This document shows positions 15,092 through 19,907 of a stretch of 19,907 bases of DNA, in pieces (positions within the stretch are counted from its first letter, which is position 1; the number at the start of each line of letters is the position of its first letter). Source of the DNA: JBOGZD01 sp050697155 (lineage in GTDB: Bacteria; Actinomycetota; Thermoleophilia; Solirubrobacterales; 70-9); assembly GCA_050697155.1 (NCBI GenBank), contig JBOGZD010000051.1, positions 1-19,907 of the forward strand. Direction: 5' to 3'. Made by a program: the position numbers and the translations under genes. The notes beneath the pieces were generated by a model. The model did no database searches, had not been told where the DNA came from, and saw only the letters and a program-made list of their open reading frames with translations.

Positions 15092-15180
15092 CTCAATGAT
15101 TGAAACGGCTCGGGGGGCACGATCGTGAGCCGACCACGAAGCGTAGGATCGACGGCGAGCAACCCGAGGAGGGATCCAGC
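15092..15180. promoter_or_regulatory. Divergent regulatory region, ECF sigma / secreted protein genes
   Basis: This 89-bp region contains a nested inverted repeat: CGGCTC (15106-15111) with GAGCCG (15127-15132), enclosing and overlapping the perfect palindrome CACGATCGTG (15118-15127). A possible -10 for the plus-strand gene is TAGGAT (15145-15150). A strong SD (GAGGAGGGA) precedes ATG 15181. The palindrome is a good operator candidate; no consensus ECF promoter could be confirmed. Confidence 0.4.
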
Positions 15181-15657
15181 ATGCGCAGGAAGCTTGCGTT
15201 GACGGCGGGAACCGCGGTCGCGGTTGCGGTCGCGGGCGCCGGCGCGGTGGTCGCCGGCGGGATCGGCGACGGCCCCGGGCAGGGATCGGGGCCGGTCGAG
15301 ATCCGCACTGCCGAGGCGAGGCCGGTCGCCGCCCCGAGCACCGTCGCCGCCCCGGCGCGCGCGGTGAGCCCGCGACGGCCGAAGCGAAAGAGGCCGGAGG
15401 TGACCTACCTCGAGACCGAGCCGCAGACGCTGCCCGCCGGGAAGACCGGCTTCGTGATCGGCGACTGCGCCGGCAGGGCGAAGGCGATCAGCGGCTACTA
15501 CTTCGTCCAGGGCCAGTTCAACGGCTTCGGGCTCGAGAACGAGGGCGACTCCCCGGCCGGGCAACGACGCTGGGCCTTCTATCTCGACGCAGAGCAGCCG
15601 TCGACCGGTGTCAGCGATGTGATCTTCGGGATGGTCTGCATCAAGGGCGTTCGCTAG
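15181..15657 (+). CDS. Secreted two-cysteine protein, tandem paralogue 1, hypothetical
   Basis: A 158-residue protein with a clear SD (GGAGGGA) and an N-terminal signal sequence or anchor (MRRKLALTAG followed by an Ala/Val-rich core to ~residue 27). A low-complexity Pro/Ala/Arg linker (to ~72) leads to a compact C-terminal domain starting TYLETEPQTL, with GDCAGRAKAISGYYF and ending VCIKGVR. Two cysteines, C96 and C153, may form a disulfide. The domain repeats in the next gene, showing tandem duplication. I do not recognise a known family. The layout (signal, linker, small domain) fits a cell-surface or secreted protein. Because it is divergent from the ECF sigma gene, it could belong to that regulon. 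Confidence 0.82.
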   Translation: MRRKLALTAGTAVAVAVAGAGAVVAGGIGDGPGQGSGPVEIRTAEARPVAAPSTVAAPARAVSPRRPKRKRPEVTYLETEPQTLPAGKTGFVIGDCAGRAKAISGYYFVQGQFNGFGLENEGDSPAGQRRWAFYLDAEQPSTGVSDVIFGMVCIKGVR

Positions 15658-15662
15658 CCGTT

Positions 15663-15688
15663 CGCCGCCGATCGATACGCTGGCGGCG
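15663..15688 (+). terminator. Hairpin between the tandem secreted-protein genes
   Basis: CGCCGCC (15663-15669) and GGCGGCG (15682-15688) form a 7-bp stem with a 12-base loop in the 61-bp gap. No T-run follows. It could be a weak terminator or attenuator, or overlap a promoter for the next gene (GATACGCT in the loop resembles a -10 area). Confidence 0.35.
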
Positions 15689-15718
15689 TCAGCCAGGGGC
15701 ACGGGAAGGAGAACACGA

Positions 15719-16204
15719 ATGCGCAGGAAGCTCACGATCGCGGTGGCGGGGTTCACGGTGGCCGGCCTCGGCGGCTTCGCCGCCCTCGGCCTCGCCGGCG
15801 GCGGCGGGGGAACCCCGGCGGCGACGCAGCTCGTGAACGGCTACGAGTCCCCGGGCGTCAGCGTGCACCGGGTCGCCGAACCGAGCGCAGGGGCGCGAGT
15901 GACGGCGTTCCGCGCCAAGGGCAAGCGCAAGCAGGTGCGGATCGCCTACTTCGAGACCGACCCGTTCCCGATCGTCGACAGCACGGCGGTGGGCGACTCG
16001 CTCGCCTGTCGCGGCAACCGGCGCGTGCTCGGCGGCTACTTCGGCTCTGACGGGGTCGACGTGGCGCTCACCTTCTCGGCGCCGGAGAGCAGCAAGCGCT
16101 GGTTCGTCGGGCTCACGAACCTGCCCGACACGGTCGAACTCGATCCCCCCAACCGGGCAACGCAGGCGTTCACGGGTATCGTCTGCGCGAAAGGGGTCAA
16201 GTAG
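15719..16204 (+). CDS. Secreted two-cysteine protein, tandem paralogue 2, hypothetical
   Basis: A 161-residue protein with the SD GGGAAGGAGAA upstream of ATG 15719. The N-terminus repeats the MRRKL opening of its neighbour and has a Gly/Ala-rich hydrophobic core (to ~residue 30). The C-terminal domain aligns with that of the upstream gene: AYFETDPFPI versus TYLETEPQTL, LACRGNRRVLGGYFG versus GDCAGRAKAISGYYF, and VCAKGVK versus VCIKGVR. Cysteines C97 and C156 occupy the same places. The central parts differ strongly, so the duplication is old. Function is unknown. It is probably co-transcribed with the gene at 16216, whose SD overlaps this gene's TAG stop. Confidence 0.82.
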   Translation: MRRKLTIAVAGFTVAGLGGFAALGLAGGGGGTPAATQLVNGYESPGVSVHRVAEPSAGARVTAFRAKGKRKQVRIAYFETDPFPIVDSTAVGDSLACRGNRRVLGGYFGSDGVDVALTFSAPESSKRWFVGLTNLPDTVELDPPNRATQAFTGIVCAKGVK

Positions 16205-16215
16205 GAGGGGAACGC

Positions 16216-16647
16216 ATGCAGACCAAGCGCATCGTCGCCTGCGCCGCCGCAACGGCGATTCTCGTCGTGCCGGTCGCGGCGCTCGCAGCGACCAAGACCT
16301 ACCGCGGCGCCGTCAAGGGCGACCCGGAGACCTCGCTCAAGCTGCGCGTAGAGAAGGAGCAGGGCAGCCGCTTCTTCAAGGCCTTCGCGGTCCAGGACCT
16401 GGCGATCGAGTGCGACGACGGGCTCGAGGCCCGGTTGCGCAGCGCCCGGGTGGACGGCCGCGCGCCGCTCGGCGACCGTGGCCGTTTCGCCACCCGGGGC
16501 GAGTCCGACAGGCAGGTAGTCAGGCTCAAGGGGAAGGTGCGCTCACGGCGAGCCTCGGGGACGCTGCGCCTGTCCGGCTCGATCGGAGTCGAGGGCGAAA
16601 CCCGCGACTGCCGGAGCGGCAAGGTGCGCTGGTCCGCGGAGCGCTGA
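16216..16647 (+). CDS. Secreted two-cysteine protein, paralogue of 4807-5247, hypothetical
   Basis: A 143-residue protein with a strong SD (AGGAGGGG, overlapping the stop of the previous gene, 11-bp gap). Residues 1-25 are a signal peptide (MQTKRIVACAAATAILVVPV, then AALA). The mature domain starts ATKTYRGAVKGDPET and has cysteines C66 (IECDDG) and C132 (RDCRSGK) and a GRFATRGE segment. It matches the protein at 4807-5247 in length, start, cysteine placement and the IECDDG/VTCADG motif, so both belong to one family. The likely fold is a small beta-rich domain with a disulfide. No function is known to me. Confidence 0.82.
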   Translation: MQTKRIVACAAATAILVVPVAALAATKTYRGAVKGDPETSLKLRVEKEQGSRFFKAFAVQDLAIECDDGLEARLRSARVDGRAPLGDRGRFATRGESDRQVVRLKGKVRSRRASGTLRLSGSIGVEGETRDCRSGKVRWSAER

Positions 16648-16799
16648 TCCTCAGAAACCCCTCCCCCACAACCGGTACACGTAAATGACCATTGCGCGAC
16701 CCCGGTCGGGTCGGGTACCTTCGCCTGGAAGGAGGCGCGTTTCCGCAAACTGCGCGTTCTGGGGATGTGAGAAGGGTGATCGGGGTGAGGCGCCGCCGG

Positions 16800-18653
16800 A
16801 TGCGAAGGCGGACGGTCGCCAGGGGGCTGACGCTCGAGGGCGCGTGGGTTGAGGCGCGCTCCCCGACCGCCGAGGACCGGCCGGATCTCGCTGACCTCGA
16901 TGCGCGGGTCGAGCGCGCGCTCCACCGCCAGGGCGGCGAGGGCAAGCCGCCGGGCTCCCGGCGATTCGTGCCCCCCGACGAGGCGGCGCCGGCGGAGGTT
17001 GCCGCCTCCGCTGCCACCGACACGACGCCCGTTCTCGAGTCCGATCCGATCGACGAGGACGCGGTGGAGCGTCAGGTTCGCAAGCAACTCGCGGCCTTGC
17101 GGCTCGCCGTCGAGCTGCACCTGACCCGGCGCATCGAGGCGATCGAGCGGGAGCTCGACCAGCGGGCCGCCGCCGCCGACCTGGAGCGACGGCACCAGGT
17201 CTCGAGCTGGCTCGAGGACGAGGGCACCCGAGCCGGGGAGAAGGCGGCGAAGAAGCTCGACAAGCACGTCCGCGGGCTGACGAAGGAGAGCCAACGCCAG
17301 CGCCGGGCGATCGAGCGTCGGATCGCGAGCAAGCTCGACGGGCGGGTAACGGGCGAGGCGGAGCGGCTCGCGAAGGCGGGCGAGAAGCAGCGGGACGAGA
17401 TCGAGCGAAGGCTCGAGGAGATGATCAGCGCTCACCTGCGCGAGAAGGTCGAGCGGCTTCGCTTGGATTCGCGGGCCGAGATCGAGAGGCACTCGAGATG
17501 GGTCGAGCGCGCCGTCGAGGGACGGGCGAGCGATGCCGAGCGCGAGCGCCGGCGCGAGAGCGCGGAGCAGCTCGAGCAGGCAGCGGAGCGGGCCGGCGCG
17601 AAGGCCGCGAAGGAGCTCGAAAAGCACTCCGAGCGCCTGGCCAAGGACAGCGAGCGTGGGCGGCGCGAGATCGAGGAACGGGTCCGCGATGCGCTTGACG
17701 CTCGCCTTGCGGCCAAGGTCGAAACGCTCGAGGAGCGCGCCGACAAGCGCCGCGCCGAAGCCGAGCGGCGGATCGGCGAGGCTCTGGACGCCCGACTCGA
17801 CGAGCGGGTGGAGCAGCTCGGCAAGGAGACCGAGCAGCGCCTCGCACGATACGCCGAGTCACTCGAGCGCGCCTCCGACGAGCGCGCGCAGGAGGCCGGG
17901 CGGGAGCTTCGGCGCCAGTTCGCGGCCCGCCTCGACGAGGAGGCCGAAGGCGCTCACGCGAAGGCCGCGAAGCAGCTCGAAAAGCACTCCGAGCGCCTGG
18001 CCAAGGACAACGAACGGCGGCGGCGCGAGATCGAGGGGCGGATCGGCAAGGAGCTGACCTCACGGTTGGATGACCATGTCGGGTCCCTCCGCGCCTCGGC
18101 CGAGGAGCGGCTCGCGAGCCACCGGGAGGCGCTCGGACACGACGCCGACGAGCTGGCGGCCGAGACGGAGCGCGAGCTGCGGGAGGAGCTCGTGGAGATC
18201 GAGGGTCGGATCGGCCAGGCGCTTGCCGCGCGGTTCCGCGACGAGGTCGGGTCCCTCCGCGCCGAGATCGGCGGGCTGCTCGAGGCCAGGCTCGAGGAGT
18301 CCGAGCGCCTGAACCAGGATGCGCGGCGAGCCCTCGCCGAGAACGAGGCGATCGGCGAGCAGCTGTCCGCGCTGTCCGAGGAGCTTCAGACGCAGCGTGC
18401 CGAGACGCCGCCCGGACGGCCGCCCAAGCCCAAGGCCCGAAGGCGGACCACCCCGTCCGGGGCGATCGACGTCAACAGCGCGACGGCGGAGGACCTGCAC
18501 GGGCTCGGGCTGTCGTTGGCCCAGACGAAGCGCCTGCTCGGAGCTCGCGAATCGCTCGGCGAGTTCACCTCGCTCGAGCAGCTGGACAGCCTGCCCGGGT
18601 TCTCGCGTGAGCTCCTCGACACGCTCAGGCAGCGCCTGACGATCGCCGCATAA
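16800..18653 (+). CDS. Large coiled-coil repeat protein with C-terminal helix-hairpin-helix
   Basis: The frame is open from 16692. ATG 16800, preceded by GGTGAGG nine bases upstream, is the best start (617 aa); GTG 16787 or TTG 16692 remain possible. After a basic N-terminus and a Pro/Ala-rich linker, about 400 residues are almost pure charged alpha-helix (Glu, Arg, Ala, Leu), predicted coiled coil. Three units begin with KAAKxLxKH at nucleotides 17241, 17601 and 17961, exactly 120 codons apart. Within each, a shorter REIExRIxxxLxxRL motif recurs. After a basic Pro-rich linker the protein ends with a ComEA-like helix-hairpin-helix (AIDVNSATAEDLHGLGLSLA, then LDSLPGFSRELLDTLRQRL). No signal peptide or membrane helix is seen. 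A DNA-binding filament or scaffold is plausible, but not shown. Confidence 0.85.
   Translation: MRRRTVARGLTLEGAWVEARSPTAEDRPDLADLDARVERALHRQGGEGKPPGSRRFVPPDEAAPAEVAASAATDTTPVLESDPIDEDAVERQVRKQLAALRLAVELHLTRRIEAIERELDQRAAAADLERRHQVSSWLEDEGTRAGEKAAKKLDKHVRGLTKESQRQRRAIERRIASKLDGRVTGEAERLAKAGEKQRDEIERRLEEMISAHLREKVERLRLDSRAEIERHSRWVERAVEGRASDAERERRRESAEQLEQAAERAGAKAAKELEKHSERLAKDSERGRREIEERVRDALDARLAAKVETLEERADKRRAEAERRIGEALDARLDERVEQLGKETEQRLARYAESLERASDERAQEAGRELRRQFAARLDEEAEGAHAKAAKQLEKHSERLAKDNERRRREIEGRIGKELTSRLDDHVGSLRASAEERLASHREALGHDADELAAETERELREELVEIEGRIGQALAARFRDEVGSLRAEIGGLLEARLEESERLNQDARRALAENEAIGEQLSALSEELQTQRAETPPGRPPKPKARRRTTPSGAIDVNSATAEDLHGLGLSLAQTKRLLGARESLGEFTSLEQLDSLPGFSRELLDTLRQRLTIAA
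17241..18320 (+). repeat. Three 360-bp (120-codon) internal repeats in the coiled-coil gene
   Basis: Units run 17241-17600, 17601-17960 and 17961-18320 without gaps. The first ~50 bases of units 2 and 3 are nearly identical in DNA (CTCGAAAAGCACTCCGAGCG in both), showing recent duplication or gene conversion; unit 1 is more diverged. A smaller exact repeat, GTCGGGTCCCTCCGCGCC, also occurs twice in and after the start of unit 3 (near 18078 and 18246). Confidence 0.8.
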
Positions 18654-18694
18654 GCCGCGTAAGGCCCCTCAGGGCACGTTCGGGTGCGAAAGCA

Positions 18695-19639
18695 CTAGGC
18701 CGCTTCGCGCCAGGACTCAAGCGCCCCGTCGGCGGCGAGGCGCCGGAGCGCCTGCGCCTCGAGCCGGCGCGCCTGCTCCTGGGTGACGCCGACCTCGCGG
18801 GCGACGTCGCGCAGGGTCCGCTGCGGGCGCCCGCCAGTGCCGAAGCGGGCGCTGATGACCTGGCGCTCCTGCTCGGGCAGCCGCGCGAGCGCGGCGCCCA
18901 CGGCGCTCTCCTGCTCGCGCTCGAGCACCTCGTCCTCGAGGTTGTCGGTGCTGTCGGCGTGCAGCTCGCCGAAGGTCGTGTCGCCGTCGCCGATCGGCGA
19001 GTCGAGGCTCGCCGTGACCCGGGTCAGGTCGCGAATCGCCATCACCTCGTCGAGCGGAAGCTTCGACTCGTGGGCGACCTCCTCGTCGGTCGGCTCGCGG
19101 TCGAGCCGCGCGGCGAGCTCGCTGGTGATCCGGTTCACCGTCCGCTCCCGCTGGGCGATATGCGCGGGGATGCGCACCGGGCGCCCGGTGTTGTCGAGGC
19201 CGCGCTGGATCGACTGCTTGATCCACAGCACCGCGTAGGTTGAGAACTTGTAGCCGCGCCGCCAATCGAACTTCTCGGCAGCCCGGATCAGGCCGAGCAT
19301 CGCCTCCTGGACGAGATCGCCCAGGTCGAGCCCGTGGCCCTGGTAGCGGCGAGCGAACTTGATCACCAGCCGAACGTTGGAGTTGATGAGCCGCTCCTTG
19401 GCGGCGAGGTCGCCGCGCTCGATCCGCTGGGCGAGCTCGACCTCCTCCTCCTTGGTGAGCAGCGGATAGCGCATCGCCTGGTTGATGAACAGCTGCAGGC
19501 TGTCGGTGGTCGGCTCGGCGACGGCATGGTCAAGCGCCCGGCGCTCCTCGCCGGTGGCATGAGCCGTCTGATTGTCGTGCTCGCCGCGTGTGCGGCGAGC
19601 CTCGCTGCGCTCAGTGGCAGCGCCCCTCGTGCGAGGCAT
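18695..19639 (-). CDS. RNA polymerase sigma-70 family factor (RpoD/SigA-like, group 2 type)
   Basis: A 314-residue factor that directs RNA polymerase to promoters. Start ATG 19639 is chosen because AAGGGAG lies 5 bases upstream; an open frame extends to 19876 but passes through the promoter. Region 1.2 (DSLQLFINQAMRYPLLTKEEE), regions 2.1-2.4 (NVRLVIKFARRYQGHGLDLG to KFSTYAVLWIKQSIQRGLDN and RPVRIPAHI), region 3 and region 4 (RQVISARFG, HTH at TLRDVAREVGVTQEQARRLE) are all present. The N-terminus lacks the long acidic region 1.1 of housekeeping RpoD. The region 4.2 recognition helix reads TQEQARRLEAQALRRL, where RpoD usually has TRERIRQIEAKALRKL. This suggests an alternative group 2 factor. 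Confidence 0.92.
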   Translation of the reverse strand: MPRTRGAATERSEARRTRGEHDNQTAHATGEERRALDHAVAEPTTDSLQLFINQAMRYPLLTKEEEVELAQRIERGDLAAKERLINSNVRLVIKFARRYQGHGLDLGDLVQEAMLGLIRAAEKFDWRRGYKFSTYAVLWIKQSIQRGLDNTGRPVRIPAHIAQRERTVNRITSELAARLDREPTDEEVAHESKLPLDEVMAIRDLTRVTASLDSPIGDGDTTFGELHADSTDNLEDEVLEREQESAVGAALARLPEQERQVISARFGTGGRPQRTLRDVAREVGVTQEQARRLEAQALRRLAADGALESWREAA

Positions 19640-19677
19640 CGTGCTCCCTTTCCGGAGTCTTTTTCGTCGTCCCCTGC

Positions 19678-19702
19678 CCCTGCCCATGGCAAGTGGGCAG
19701 GG
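19678..19702 (-). promoter_or_regulatory. Leader hairpin of the sigma factor gene
   Basis: CCCTGCCCA (19678-19686) and TGGGCAGGG (19694-19702) form a perfect 9-bp stem with a 7-base loop, in the leader between the promoter and the ribosome-binding site (about 40 bp before the ATG). It may control translation or mRNA stability. No T-run makes it a terminator. Confidence 0.5.
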
Positions 19703-19721
19703 CCCGCCTGAAGCTTCAAAA

Positions 19722-19749
19722 AGTATAGCAGGGATTTCCGCGGGCGCAA
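19722..19749 (-). promoter_or_regulatory. Sigma-70-type promoter of the sigma factor gene
   Basis: On the minus strand TTGCGC (19749-19744) is followed after 16 bases by TATACT (19727-19722), which matches the TATAAT consensus at 5 of 6 positions. The surrounding sequence is locally A/T-rich, unlike the rest of the window. Transcription would start near 19715, giving a leader of about 75 bases that includes the hairpin above and the SD AAGGGAG. Confidence 0.65.
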
Positions 19750-19874
19750 CCCCAGGATTCCCCTGCAAATTGCGGGGTTCGGGTAAGCGTTCAGTCGGTC
19801 CGCCGGGCGCTGGCCCGGGGGAAGGCCGGTTGACATAAGCAGGCTCCGCGCCGGGCACGGCGAACCTTGCCGAC

Positions 19875-19907
19875 ATGGATCGCGCCGAGGCCGAGGCGAT
19901 CTACGAC
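19875..19907 (+). CDS. Start of a plus-strand gene, cut by the right edge
   Basis: ATG 19875 opens a frame of 11 codons (MDRAEAEAIYD) that continues past the window. The N-terminus resembles the opening of some IS66-type transposase proteins in this group, but 11 residues are too few to assign. No Shine-Dalgarno is seen just upstream. It is divergent from the sigma-factor gene. Confidence 0.3.
   Translation, partial: MDRAEAEAIYD

Noticed and set aside
18663..18695. Terminators between the convergent coiled-coil and sigma genes (GCCC-CTCA-GGGC and GTGC-GAAA-GCAC)
   Set aside because: Each stem is only 4 bp with no T-run; too weak to call as terminators.
19830..19858. Perfect TTGACA (19830-19835) as a promoter for the right-edge gene
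   Set aside because: At a 17-bp spacing the next hexamer is GGGCAC, and no A/T-rich -10 lies at 16-18 bp, so the match is probably chance.
18695..19876. Longer version of the sigma factor starting at 19876
   Set aside because: The extra 79 codons run through the -35/-10 promoter and leader hairpin; ATG 19639 has a good SD and gives a normal N-terminus.

Overview
The window looks like a chromosomal segment from a very GC-rich actinobacterium. The gene content (folC-valS, tig-clpP-clpX, a group-2-type sigma-70 factor, an ECF sigma factor joined to ogt, and many small secreted proteins ending in basic tails) fits the class Thermoleophilia (Solirubrobacterales or Gaiellales-like). That placement is inferred from protein character, not from a search. 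No phage, CRISPR array, rRNA or tRNA gene was found. Most of the long open frames opposite real genes are GC-driven shadows.

Minus-strand block 1 (1-4719) reads valS > folC > a 39-residue membrane protein > a membrane-anchored double zinc-ribbon protein that runs off the left edge. Facing it, on the plus strand, is a small secreted-protein gene (4807-5247) lying between two ~41-bp direct copies of a hairpin-bearing sequence. One copy covers the valS start region; the other lies after the small gene and reaches the stop codon of a formyltransferase-fold gene (5284-5985). Minus-strand block 2 (6022-12381) reads ctaG-like > membrane spermidine-synthase-like protein > a 41-residue protein > tig > clpP > clpX. 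Several of its genes overlap by 3-4 bases, so translation is probably coupled. A 487-bp gene-free stretch with inverted repeats separates clpP from clpX.

Further right, still on the minus strand, is a CorA membrane domain fused in frame to half of a RelA/SpoT-type HD domain, with a one-base frameshift near its 5' end. Then come lemA and an ECF sigma factor overlapping ogt by ATGA. Divergent from the ECF gene is a plus-strand run of three small secreted proteins. Two are tandem paralogues and the third is a paralogue of the 4807-5247 gene. They are followed by a large charged coiled-coil protein built from three exact 120-residue periods and ending in a ComEA-like helix-hairpin-helix. The right end holds a sigma-70 factor (minus) with a readable promoter and a leader hairpin, and the first 11 codons of a plus-strand gene.

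The points most worth following up are the HD-CorA chimera, the hairpin direct repeats flanking the secreted gene, the four-copy heptanucleotide repeat at the start codon of the spermidine-synthase-like gene, the coiled-coil/HhH repeat protein, and the two families of two-cysteine secreted proteins.
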